From Bacillus_BE sp042263505 (GTDB lineage: Bacteria; Bacillota; Bacilli; Bacillales; Cytobacillaceae): a stretch of DNA of 64,000 nt. Each line of letters begins with the position of its first letter. Positions within the stretch are counted from its first letter, which is position 1. Position numbers and translations under genes: made by a program. Below, in pieces: positions 35,017 to 42,911 of this stretch. The notes beneath the pieces were generated by a model. The model searched no databases and had not been told where the DNA came from. It saw only the letters and a list, made by a program, of their open reading frames with translations. The DNA is taken from positions 530,874-594,873 of the forward strand of contig NZ_JBHKFI010000001.1 in NCBI RefSeq assembly GCF_042263505.1, written 5' to 3'.

Positions 35017-35676
35017 GTGAAAAAGGAATTTGCAGTTATTGGGTTAGGCAGGTTTGGCGGGAGCATTTGTCGGACATTATCTGAGCAAGGTATGGAAGTA
35101 TTAGTCATAGATACGAATGAAGATCGAGTGAATGAGTATTCCTTAATAGCATCACAAGCAGTTGTAGGGGATTCAACGGATGAAACGGTATTAAAAAGCT
35201 TAGGCATTAGAAATTTTGACCATGTAATTGTCGCTATCGGTGATGATATTCAAGCAAGTATATTGACTACTTTAATACTAAAAGAGCTTGGGGTTAAAAA
35301 CATAACAGTTAAAGCGCAAAATGATTACCATGAAAAGGTCTTAAGGAAGATAGGGGCAGACCATGTTGTTCATCCTGAAAGAGATATGGGTCAAAGAATT
35401 GCCAATAATATTATTTCAAACAATGTTCTAGATTATTTAGAGCTTTCTGATGAGCACAGTATTGTTGAAATTGTTGCAAGAGAGAAGCTTGCGGGGCATT
35501 CCATTATTGATTTGGATATTCGGGCGAAATATGGGATTAACATCGTGGCGATTAAGAGAAACAATGATATTAACGTTTCTCCGCAGGCAAACGAAATCAT
35601 AGAAGAGGACGATATTCTTATTGTTATCGGAGCAGATAATGATATTAATCGTTTTGAAAAGAAAGTGATGTTGTAA
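35017..35676 (+). CDS. ktrC: Potassium uptake regulatory subunit KtrC (RCK)
   Basis: A 219-residue cytoplasmic RCK gating ring subunit for the low-affinity Ktr potassium channel. RCK_N has the Rossmann motif GLGRFGGSICRTL (ATP/ADP site) and VVGDSTDE; RCK_C (about 140-219) ends IIEEDDILIVIGADND and is the domain that binds c-di-AMP in KtrC. The start is GTG at 35017 after TTCGGAGGAATTATT. The membrane partner KtrD is not in this window. It is convergent with rnjA across a strong terminator. Confidence 0.92.
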   Translation: MKKEFAVIGLGRFGGSICRTLSEQGMEVLVIDTNEDRVNEYSLIASQAVVGDSTDETVLKSLGIRNFDHVIVAIGDDIQASILTTLILKELGVKNITVKAQNDYHEKVLRKIGADHVVHPERDMGQRIANNIISNNVLDYLELSDEHSIVEIVAREKLAGHSIIDLDIRAKYGINIVAIKRNNDINVSPQANEIIEEDDILIVIGADNDINRFEKKVML

Positions 35677-35684
35677 TGGAAATT

Positions 35685-35727
35685 AAAAAAGGAAGGATCC
35701 ATATCTTTTGCGGATCCTTCCTTTTTT
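35685..35727. terminator. Bidirectional terminator between ktrC and rnjA
   Basis: AAAAAAGGAAGGATCC and GGATCCTTCCTTTTTT form a perfect 16-bp stem with an 11-base loop. Confidence 0.95.
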
Positions 35728-35733
35728 ATATCG

Positions 35734-37401
35734 TTAAACTTCCATAATGATTGGTAAAATCATTGGACGTCGTTTAGTTTTTTCGTAAAGAAATGGAGCT
35801 AATGTATCTGTAATTTCATTCTTGATCTCAGACCATTGCGTTGTTCTTCGTTCCATAACCTTATTGAGATGCTTTGTAATTAAACTTTGAGCATCATTAA
35901 TTAAATCTCCAGATTCTCTCATATAGACAAAACCTCTTGAGATTAGGTCAGGACCTGCTGCAATCTTGAATTCCTTCATGTTAATACTGACCACTACAAC
36001 CACAAGCCCTTCTTCTGAAAGAATTCGACGATCCCTTAAGACAATGTTACCAATATCTCCAACTCCGTTACCATCTATATAAACAGAGCCAGAAGGAATT
36101 TTTCCAGAAACCTGAGCACTATCCTCTGATAATGCTAGTACTTCACCATTATCCATCATGAAACAGTTTTCTTCTTTTACGCCACAATCGATAGCAAGTT
36201 TAGAGTGCATTAACTGCATGCGATATTCTCCATGAATCGGCATGAAAAATTTTGGCTTGATTAATCGAAGCATTAGTTTTTGTTCCTCTTGTCCACCATG
36301 ACCAGAGGTATGGATATTGCTTAGTTTTCCATGAATAACATCCGCGCCTGCTCTGAATAACATATTAATTGTGCGTGAAACGCTAATCGTGTTTCCAGGT
36401 ATCGGTGAAGAAGAGAACACAACCGTATCACCAGGATTAATTTGAATTTGTCTATGAGTCCCGTTAGCAATTCTTGAAAGAGCCGCCATTGGTTCTCCTT
36501 GACTACCCGTACAAAGGATCGTTACTTGGTTTGCTGGTAAACGATTTATTTGCTGTGCATCGATAAAAGTATCTTTAGGAGCTGAAATATAGCCAAGCTC
36601 TAAGCCGATATCAATCGCTGCTTCCATGCTACGACCGAATACAGCAACTTTCCTTCCATTCATAACAGCCGCTTCAGTCACTTGTTGAAGGCGATGAATG
36701 TTAGATGCAAAGGTCGCAAAAATAACACGACCTTCCACTTTCCGGAAAATATCATGAATGCTTTCGCCAACACGGCGTTCTGACATAGTGAAATCTGGTA
36801 CTTCACTATTAGTACTGTCTGATAATAAGCAAAGGACACCCTCTTTACCTATTTCAGCCATTTTTGTTAAGTTAGCTGGTTCACCGACTGGAGTGAAATC
36901 AAATTTAAAATCACCGGTATGAACGATTTGTCCGGGAGGAGTTTTGACAACGATCCCATAAGAGTCAGGAATGCTATGAGTTGTTCTAAAAAAAGTGACA
37001 GAGGTTTTGCGGAATTTGATGATGTCATCTTCTTTGATTTCGTAAAGCTTTGCCTGTCTTAATAATCCGTGTTCTTCTAATTTATTGCGTATTAAACCGA
37101 GAGCTAATTTTCCTCCGTAAATGGGAACATTGATTTGCCGTAGAAGATAAGGAATACCTCCAATATGATCCTCATGACCATGAGTGACAAATAATCCTCT
37201 TATTTTTTCTTCATTTTTGATTAGGTAGGAATAATCAGGAATGACATAATCAATTCCAAGCAGTTCATCCTCTGGAAACTTAATCCCAGCATCAATTAAG
37301 ATGATTTCATCTTGAAACTGCACTCCGTAGGTATTTTTACCAATTTCTCCTAGACCACCTAGAGCAAATACAGCAGTCTGATCATTTTTCACAAATTTCA
37401 T
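35734..37401 (-). CDS. rnjA: Ribonuclease J1
   Basis: A 555-residue MBL/beta-CASP ribonuclease with 5'-3' exonuclease and endonuclease activity, central to mRNA decay and 16S rRNA maturation in Firmicutes. The metal motif is THGHEDHIGGIPYLL near residue 74, with the beta-CASP motif at GSQGEPMAAL and the HxSGHGG motif in IHTSGHGGQEEQ. The length is exactly that of B. subtilis RNase J1. rpoY lies three bases upstream, forming the conserved rpoY-rnjA transcript. The start is ATG at 37401; ribosome-site residues GGAGATTGGATAAAGT fall at the end of rpoY. Confidence 0.98.
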   Translation of the reverse strand: MKFVKNDQTAVFALGGLGEIGKNTYGVQFQDEIILIDAGIKFPEDELLGIDYVIPDYSYLIKNEEKIRGLFVTHGHEDHIGGIPYLLRQINVPIYGGKLALGLIRNKLEEHGLLRQAKLYEIKEDDIIKFRKTSVTFFRTTHSIPDSYGIVVKTPPGQIVHTGDFKFDFTPVGEPANLTKMAEIGKEGVLCLLSDSTNSEVPDFTMSERRVGESIHDIFRKVEGRVIFATFASNIHRLQQVTEAAVMNGRKVAVFGRSMEAAIDIGLELGYISAPKDTFIDAQQINRLPANQVTILCTGSQGEPMAALSRIANGTHRQIQINPGDTVVFSSSPIPGNTISVSRTINMLFRAGADVIHGKLSNIHTSGHGGQEEQKLMLRLIKPKFFMPIHGEYRMQLMHSKLAIDCGVKEENCFMMDNGEVLALSEDSAQVSGKIPSGSVYIDGNGVGDIGNIVLRDRRILSEEGLVVVVVSINMKEFKIAAGPDLISRGFVYMRESGDLINDAQSLITKHLNKVMERRTTQWSEIKNEITDTLAPFLYEKTKRRPMILPIIMEV

Positions 37402-37404
37402 ACT

Positions 37405-37617
37405 TTATCCAATCTCCAATACTTTAAATTCTTCGTTTTGTTTTTCATATTCTAAAAATGCTCCTTTGAGTTCTGTAATAAACTCAACATTATATGGCTT
37501 GTCTTTTAATTTTCGACGAACATCTCGTTCTGATTCTGCTTCAATATAAAGAGATTTTGTATTCTCTCTTACAGGTATTTCTGTTTTCGTTTCTTGAAAA
37601 TATACTTTAAAAATCAT
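37405..37617 (-). CDS. rpoY: RNA polymerase epsilon subunit
   Basis: A 70-residue RNAP epsilon subunit (formerly YkzG), a small Firmicutes-specific protein that binds the polymerase core and resembles phage Gp2. Signature segments are IFKVYFQETKTEIPVRENTK, SERDVRRKLKDKPYNVEF and the C-terminal GAFLEYEKQNEEFKVLEI. It overlaps functionally with RNase J1, three bases downstream in the same operon. AAGGAGCGATTTAATC precedes the ATG. Confidence 0.95.
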   Translation of the reverse strand: MIFKVYFQETKTEIPVRENTKSLYIEAESERDVRRKLKDKPYNVEFITELKGAFLEYEKQNEEFKVLEIG

Positions 37618-37760
37618 GATTAAATCGCTCCTTATTCCGTATAACTTTTTCTATTATATATAAAAATAACATTTATTTCATGTATTTGCATTTATTAATG
37701 AAAATTCTCCTCTTTTGGAAAAGTTTGGATTAATATATGTATAGGGATGAAAGGAAGGAA

Positions 37761-37787
37761 GAAGCCCTTCGAAGAAGAAGGGCTTTT
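37761..37787 (-). terminator. Hairpin after the microprotein gene
   Basis: AGCCCTTC and GAAGGGCTT form a stem with a six-base loop, five bases beyond the microprotein stop on the minus strand. The minus-strand tail is CTTCTTCCTTCC, a weak U-run. Confidence 0.5.
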
Positions 37788-37791
37788 AATA

Positions 37792-37863
37792 TTATGCAAT
37801 TGTTTTTTTTCTAAGTAAATCTCTCCACTGTTTTAAGAGCTTCTTTCTGAGGTTCTTTAACAT
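37792..37863 (-). CDS. Basic amphipathic microprotein (23 aa)
   Basis: A 23-codon frame with an excellent ribosome site (AAGGAGATG, seven bases before ATG) and its own hairpin just after the stop. The peptide starts MLKNLRKKLLKQWRDLL and ends RKKTIA; nine of 23 residues are Lys or Arg and the leucines fall on one helix face. It could be a membrane-surface peptide, an RNA-binding basic peptide like the Fbp group, or a type I toxin-like peptide. I do not recognise it. It lies in an 876-base stretch without other clear genes, between rpoY and def. Confidence 0.5.
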   Translation of the reverse strand: MLKNLRKKLLKQWRDLLRKKTIA

Positions 37864-38187
37864 AGTGGAACATCTCCTTACCGTTAATTTTATACGATAG
37901 TTGTCCAAAGTGAAAGTATGTTTTTAAATAAGTCTTCTTCTTTTATTTTACTACTATTATATGATAAAATAGATATTTTTCTCATGGTTAATGATGGAAT
38001 TGAATATTATTGAGAAGTTTAAAAAAAAGTTCATCAACAAGGGCATATTCGGCATGTTTAATGAACTAAAGAAAACAGAGTCCGAATCAGAAGCCTTTGG
38101 TGAGAGTTTAATATGTAATTTGTTCGAAAAAACAATAATCTTTACGAAAAACAGCTTACTTACAGGACATATAATGTGATAATTAGC

Positions 38188-38225
38188 AAAAAAGCTGGAT
38201 GGAATATTAATTCCTGCCAGCTTTT
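38188..38225. terminator. Terminator-like hairpin before repeat copy 3
   Basis: AAAAAAGCTGG and CCAGCTTTTG pair around an 18-base loop. It is likely the original bidirectional terminator of def, now separated from that gene by the element. Confidence 0.6.
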
Positions 38226-38233
38226 GTCTTTAT

Positions 38234-38498
38234 CCCACTCTTAACGGACATTTTGACTCCCACTTCAAGATTCTGAGAATACGAAGAAGATAAGTGGGAG
38301 ATCAACTGTCCGGAAAGGTCCGACGAGGGATTAAGGTCCTAGTCAGGCGAAGCCACAGGATGTGGCGTCCCTTGAGCGTGATAAGTGAAATAAGATTTTT
38401 CTTTGGGCTTCAGCCCTTAGAAAAATCAATCAGGCTCTGCGTGACTAACCATCAGTGGGGGATGAATGAAACCCCCACTGATGGAAGTTTCACTTTAT
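38234..38498 (+). mobile_element. TTTAT-flanked structured repeat, copy 3 (deleted apex)
   Basis: A 265-bp copy with TTTAT before (38229-38233) and at the end (38494-38498). About 56-57 bases inside the right-end hairpin are missing compared with copies 1, 2 and 4, leaving the 13-bp stem closed by a short loop. Left hairpins and the GCCACAGGATGTGGC element are intact. The terminal TTTAT contains the stop codon (TAA) of the convergent def gene. Confidence 0.75.
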
Positions 38499-39049
38499 CG
38501 TTCAATCGGAATGGCATTTTCTAATGGCCTAAATGGATCCTCTTTGTTTATATAGTCATAAAACATAATTCCATTTAAATGGTCAATTTCATGTTGAAAG
38601 CAAACAGCTGCAATGCCTTTTAGACGTAGCTTTATTTCTTTGCCATCGATATCAAAACCCTTTACTGTTACTCTTGCATGTCTAGGAACAAATCCAGGAA
38701 TCGCTTCATCCACCGATAAGCAACCCTCTCCGGATGTTAGGTATGATTGCTCGACTGAATGACTCACGATTTTAGGATTGAAAAGTGCGTAACTTATTAA
38801 TTGATTTTTTTCATCCTGAAGATGGACTGCAATCATTCTTTTCGAAACATTAATTTGTGGGGCAGCTAATCCAATACCTGGACGTAACTCATATTGTTCC
38901 GATATGGTCGGGTCTTGACTGTTTTTCACATATTCGTGAAGACTGCTTAAAATCTTTTGATCTTCTTCTGAAGCAGGGAGAGGAACCTCCTTTGCTGTTT
39001 TTCTAAGTACGGGATGACCATCTCGTACAATATCTTCCATCGTTATCAT
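38495..39049 (-). CDS. def: Peptide deformylase
   Basis: A 184-residue iron/zinc peptide deformylase that removes the formyl group from nascent proteins. All three motifs are present: GIGLAAPQ, GEGCLS and QHEIDHLNG. It is the long type II (YkrB/DefB) form with the insert near TISEQYELRPG, equal in length to B. subtilis. The ATG at 39049 is used because GGAGGG lies ten bases upstream; an earlier in-frame TTG is part of that ribosome site. The stop lies inside the terminal TTTAT of repeat copy 3. It has the same order rnjA-rpoY-def-ykyA-pdh as B. subtilis. Confidence 0.96.
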   Translation of the reverse strand: MITMEDIVRDGHPVLRKTAKEVPLPASEEDQKILSSLHEYVKNSQDPTISEQYELRPGIGLAAPQINVSKRMIAVHLQDEKNQLISYALFNPKIVSHSVEQSYLTSGEGCLSVDEAIPGFVPRHARVTVKGFDIDGKEIKLRLKGIAAVCFQHEIDHLNGIMFYDYINKEDPFRPLENAIPIER

Positions 39050-39397
39050 GTTGATAATTCCCTCCAATAAAAGTCATTTTATGAATAAGACGAATGAACT
39101 TAGTAGGACTCTGTATTTTACTTTTGTTCTTTTTGTTCAATTATCTGGACCTTATTCGTTCAATTGTTAAAAAATAGTTTATCAGACTTATGTAAATTTG
39201 TTAATGACCATCTTGCCATCAATAAAAACTCCAAAAGATTTTGTTCGATATACGTTCAGGATTTTCTTTATTATATGCAAATTGCCAGCTAAATGATGTT
39301 TCATATAATTTCATCATAAACCTTGTCCATTCATCATACAATGCAAATATGGGGGACAAGCTTACCGAATTACGCCTCTAAAATCACGTTTTTAATG

Positions 39398-39426
39398 TTG
39401 TCAAATATCTTGTTAATCGTTATAGT
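39398..39426 (+). promoter_or_regulatory. Putative sigma-A promoter of ykyA
   Basis: TTGTCA (39398-39403) and TATAGT (39421-39426) are 17 bases apart, ending 30 bases before the GTG start. The rest of the 400-base gap between def and ykyA shows no clear feature. Confidence 0.6.
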
Positions 39427-39456
39427 TTAAATCGTATTAGGTTAGGAGGAAAAGGC

Positions 39457-40119
39457 GTGTCGATTAAATTATATAAGCATCTTGTGATGTTATTAATATG
39501 TGGTGTCTTGTTGTTATCTGGTTGCTTTCAAAAACAAACAAAAGAAGAACAAATATATAACTTATTAGAATCTGTCGCCTCAACGGAACAAATGTTTGAG
39601 GAGCAGCAAAATCCATTAGTGGATCTTGAGAAAAACGAGAAAACATTGTATGACAAAATTATTGCATTAGGCAAAAAGGAACAGGGCAAAATTAATCAAT
39701 TATCAGATCAAGCTTTGCAAAATATCAAAAAACGAAAAGAGCATATGCAAAAGGAACAGGATAGTATGGAAGCTTCAGAAAAAGAGTTTAAGAAGCTAGA
39801 TCAATTATTAGAGGATATAAAAGATGAGAAAGAAAAGAAAAAGGCGGAAACACTGCGTCAAACGATGAAAGACAGGTATAAAATGCATGATGAATTGTAT
39901 GCCAACTATAATAAGGGGTTGGAATATGATAAGGAACTATATATATTATTCAAAAATAAAAACACAACCATTAATCAACTAGAAGAACAAATCGTGAAGA
40001 TTAATCAAACATACGAAATAGTCATTAGCAACAATGAAAATTTTAATAAACTGACAAAAAAATATAATGAAGAAAAAATAGCATTTTATAAAGAGGCAAA
40101 AATCAACGTGGAAAAATAA
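39457..40119 (+). CDS. ykyA: YkyA-family cell-wall lipoprotein
   Basis: A 220-residue lipoprotein. The signal ends in the lipobox LLLSGC, and the mature protein is almost wholly charged coiled coil (KEEQIYNLLESVASTEQ, KRKEHMQKEQDSMEASEKEF, LLEDIKDEKEKKKAETL). It matches the YkyA putative cell-wall binding lipoprotein family, which precedes pdhA in B. subtilis. The start is GTG at 39457 after AGGAGGAAAAGGC. Function unknown; the coiled coil suggests a scaffold at the outer membrane leaflet or wall. Confidence 0.85.
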   Translation: MSIKLYKHLVMLLICGVLLLSGCFQKQTKEEQIYNLLESVASTEQMFEEQQNPLVDLEKNEKTLYDKIIALGKKEQGKINQLSDQALQNIKKRKEHMQKEQDSMEASEKEFKKLDQLLEDIKDEKEKKKAETLRQTMKDRYKMHDELYANYNKGLEYDKELYILFKNKNTTINQLEEQIVKINQTYEIVISNNENFNKLTKKYNEEKIAFYKEAKINVEK

Positions 40120-40156
40120 AAAAGGAATCGACTTAATGAGGTCGATTCCTTTTTTT
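40118..40156 (+). terminator. Terminator of ykyA
   Basis: AAAAAGGAATCGAC and GTCGATTCCTTTTTTT pair around a seven-base loop, starting at the stop codon. Confidence 0.9.
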
Positions 40157-40407
40157 AATTTAATAATGTTAGCTCTTGAATAGGTATAAGCTGAGTTTTT
40201 AAAAGAATGAAATTATGATATAAAATACTTTTTTAACATAATTCCAATTTAAATATCTTTATTATAACAGAAGCGTTTTTGTACTTATTTTTATATAACA
40301 GTTTTGAAAAATTAGAATGATACAGAAATAAAAATATTAAAAAACTATCCTCATGGTGAAAAACATAAAAAACTTAAAGTAATGTATTTGACGGGATAAA
40401 ATTGTTG

Positions 40408-40443
40408 ATGTAAACTTAAAAATGTAAACAATAGATGTGTTAC
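40408..40443 (+). promoter_or_regulatory. Direct-repeat region upstream of pdhA
   Basis: ATGTAAAC occurs at 40408 and 40422 (14 bases apart), followed by ATGTGTTAC at 40435. They lie in a 550-base A+T-rich leader upstream of pdhA with no ORF. Same-face spacing suggests a regulator site, but I cannot name it. Small inverted repeats (CTAACGATTGGTTAG, GGGTACCC) lie nearer the gene at about 40623-40649. Confidence 0.3.
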
Positions 40444-40709
40444 ATTATCATAGTAGAAAGACAGTGGTACAGTTTATTTGGGGATGTTGGATACAAACAT
40501 TTTAGGATTAAATGACATGATTTGTGAAAAAATCGAAATCGTATTCTCAGTTTGGGTGCAGTAATACATAGTAGATGAAAATGAGGGTGCTTATTTAAAG
40601 ATATTCCGAATCATGTTCTATACTAACGATTGGTTAGATTGGGTACCCTATTTTTGTATTTACATTTATTAACGAATTCATTTTTTTATAAGAAAGGAAA
40701 GGTGTATAC

Positions 40710-41825
40710 ATGGCTTCTAAAACAAAAAAGGCCTATTTAGATGCTGAGAAGCAATTTGGAACAATAGAAGAGCAATTTCAAACATTACAGATCTTAGATG
40801 AAGAAGGTAATGTCGTAAATGCAGATGCAATGCCTGATTTAAGTGATGAGCAATTACAAGAATTAATGCGTCGAATGGTTTACACGAGAATATTAGATCA
40901 GCGTTCAATTTCATTGAATAGACAAGGTCGCTTAGGTTTCTATGCACCGACTGCGGGTCAAGAGGCGTCACAATTAGCTTCACAATATGCTTTAGAAAAA
41001 GAAGACTTTATTTTATCTGGATATCGTGATGTTCCTCAAATGGTATGGCACGGACTACCTCTTTCTCAAGCGTTCTTATGGTCAAGAGGTCATTTTCAAG
41101 GAGGAAATATTCCTGAGGGTGTAAATGTTATTTCTCCACAAATTATTATTGGAGCACAGTACGTGCAAACGACGGGTGTCGCTTTAGGGATGAAAAAACG
41201 CGGAGTGAAGTCTGTAGCAATTACTTATACGGGTGATGGCGGTACTTCTCAAGGGGATTTCTACGAAGGAATCAACTTTGCTGGAGCATATAAGGCGCCT
41301 GCTATTTTTATTGTTCAAAACAATCAGTTTGCCATTTCTACTCCACGTGAAAAGCAAACAGCTGCTAAAACTCTTGCACAAAAAGCAGTGGCTGCTGGAA
41401 TCCCAGGTATTCAAGTAGATGGGATGGATCCTTTAGCTGTATATACAGCAGTTAAAGAGGCTCGTGAACGGGCAATTAATGGGGAAGGTCCAACATTAAT
41501 TGAAACTTTAACCTACCGATATGGACCACATACAATGGCTGGTGATGATCCAACTCGATATCGTACAGCTGATCTTGATAATGAATGGGAGAAAAAAGAT
41601 CCGCTTGTTCGTTTCCGTAAATTCTTAGAAAACAAAGGACTTTGGAATGAAGAAATGGAAACTGAAACGATTGAAAAGGCAAAAGAAGATATTAAAGTAG
41701 CTATTAAAGAAGCGGATAATGCTCCAAAACAAAAAGTAACAGATTTAATGTCAATCATGTACGAAGAAATGCCACAAAACCTGAAAGAACAATATGAATT
41801 ATATACAGAGAAGGAGTCGAAGTAA
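40710..41825 (+). CDS. pdhA: Pyruvate dehydrogenase E1 alpha
   Basis: A 371-residue thiamine diphosphate-dependent E1 alpha subunit, decarboxylating pyruvate within the PDH complex. The ThDP/Mg motif is TYTGDGGTSQGDFYEGINFAG, interrupted by no gap and ending in the NNQFA loop; phosphorylation-loop-like residues RYGPHTMAGDDPTRYR follow. Length equals B. subtilis PdhA (371). AAAGGAAAGGTGTATAC precedes the ATG. It is the first gene of pdhABCD; pdhB starts four bases after its stop. The 550-base leader contains no gene and may hold regulatory sites. Confidence 0.97.
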   Translation: MASKTKKAYLDAEKQFGTIEEQFQTLQILDEEGNVVNADAMPDLSDEQLQELMRRMVYTRILDQRSISLNRQGRLGFYAPTAGQEASQLASQYALEKEDFILSGYRDVPQMVWHGLPLSQAFLWSRGHFQGGNIPEGVNVISPQIIIGAQYVQTTGVALGMKKRGVKSVAITYTGDGGTSQGDFYEGINFAGAYKAPAIFIVQNNQFAISTPREKQTAAKTLAQKAVAAGIPGIQVDGMDPLAVYTAVKEARERAINGEGPTLIETLTYRYGPHTMAGDDPTRYRTADLDNEWEKKDPLVRFRKFLENKGLWNEEMETETIEKAKEDIKVAIKEADNAPKQKVTDLMSIMYEEMPQNLKEQYELYTEKESK

Positions 41826-41828
41826 GCC

Positions 41829-42806
41829 ATGGCGCAAATGACAATGGTTCAAGCAATTACAAGCGCGCTACGTAATGAACTGAAAAATGATCCGAATGTG
41901 TTGATTTTTGGGGAAGACGTAGGTGTGAACGGCGGGGTTTTCCGTGTAACGGAAGGACTTCAACAAGAATTTGGTGAAGATCGTGTATTTGATACACCAC
42001 TTGCTGAATCTGGTATTGGTGGATTAGCTGTCGGCCTAAGTTTACAAGGATATCGACCAGTTCCAGAAATTCAATTTTTTGGATTTGTATTTGAAGTAAT
42101 GGACTCTATTTCTGGTCAGCTTGCACGTATGCGATATCGTTCTGGTGGCCGTTACAATGCACCAGTAACCATTCGTTCTCCTTTTGGTGGCGGTGTTCAC
42201 ACTCCGGAAATGCATGCAGATAGTTTAGAAGGTCTTATGGCACAACAACCTGGACTAAAGGTTGTCATTCCATCTACACCATATGATGCAAAAGGTTTAT
42301 TAATTTCCGCTATTCGAGATAATGACCCAGTTATTTTCTTAGAACATATGAAGTTGTATCGTTCATTCCGCCAAGAGGTACCTGAAGAAGAATATACCAT
42401 TCCATTAGGAAAAGCAGATGTGAAACGTGAAGGTAAGGACTTAACGATTGTTACCTATGGAGCAATGGTTCAAGAATCATTAAAAGCTGCTGAGGAATTG
42501 GAAAAAGAAGGGCATTCAGTAGAAGTAATTGATCTTCGTACAGTAAGTCCAATTGATATTGAAACGATTATTGCATCTGTTGAAAAAACTGGACGCGCCA
42601 TCGTCGTTCAAGAAGCACAAAAGCAAGCAGGGATCGCAGCCAATGTTGTAGCGGAAATTAATGATCGTGCGATTTTACATTTAGAAGCTCCAGTTTTACG
42701 AGTGGCTGCCCCTGATACAGTATTTCCTTTCCCACAAGCTGAAGGAGTTTGGTTACCAAACTTTAAAGATATTATTGAAACAGCTAAGAAAGTACTTACT
42801 TTCTAA
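41829..42806 (+). CDS. pdhB: Pyruvate dehydrogenase E1 beta
   Basis: A 325-residue E1 beta subunit that forms the heterotetramer with PdhA. Typical segments are LIFGEDVGVNGGVFRVTEGL, DTPLAESGIGGLAVGLSLQG, FGGGVHTPEMHADSLEGL and VIDLRTVSPIDIETI. Length equals the B. subtilis protein. The ATG lies three bases after the pdhA stop, with GAAGGAG within the end of pdhA. A 105-base spacer follows before pdhC, containing a hairpin and a possible 24-codon ORF. Confidence 0.97.
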   Translation: MAQMTMVQAITSALRNELKNDPNVLIFGEDVGVNGGVFRVTEGLQQEFGEDRVFDTPLAESGIGGLAVGLSLQGYRPVPEIQFFGFVFEVMDSISGQLARMRYRSGGRYNAPVTIRSPFGGGVHTPEMHADSLEGLMAQQPGLKVVIPSTPYDAKGLLISAIRDNDPVIFLEHMKLYRSFRQEVPEEEYTIPLGKADVKREGKDLTIVTYGAMVQESLKAAEELEKEGHSVEVIDLRTVSPIDIETIIASVEKTGRAIVVQEAQKQAGIAANVVAEINDRAILHLEAPVLRVAAPDTVFPFPQAEGVWLPNFKDIIETAKKVLTF

Positions 42807-42818
42807 AAAGGAGAGTAT

Positions 42819-42893
42819 ATGGAGAAATATAAAAATATTTTTTCCTCCTTTTCTATTTTCATAATAAATGACTACCTAATACTAATTGCATAA
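42819..42893 (+). CDS. Possible 24-aa peptide between pdhB and pdhC
   Basis: An ATG frame with AAAGGAG five bases upstream encodes 24 residues, MEKYKNIFSSFSIFIIN followed by DYLILIA: a charged start and a hydrophobic, membrane-like remainder. The same AAAGGAG also pairs with CTCCTTTT downstream, so the site may instead be part of an intercistronic mRNA hairpin. Coding status unproven. Confidence 0.3.
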   Translation: MEKYKNIFSSFSIFIINDYLILIA

Positions 42894-42911
42894 ATAGGAG
42901 GTTGAATTCCA

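Noticed and set aside
37991..38179. A 62-codon plus-strand frame between rpoY and repeat copy 3
   Set aside because: No ribosome site before its ATG codons, no recognisable protein pattern, and it lies opposite the upstream region of the minus-strand microprotein. It could be a decayed gene, but coding cannot be supported.
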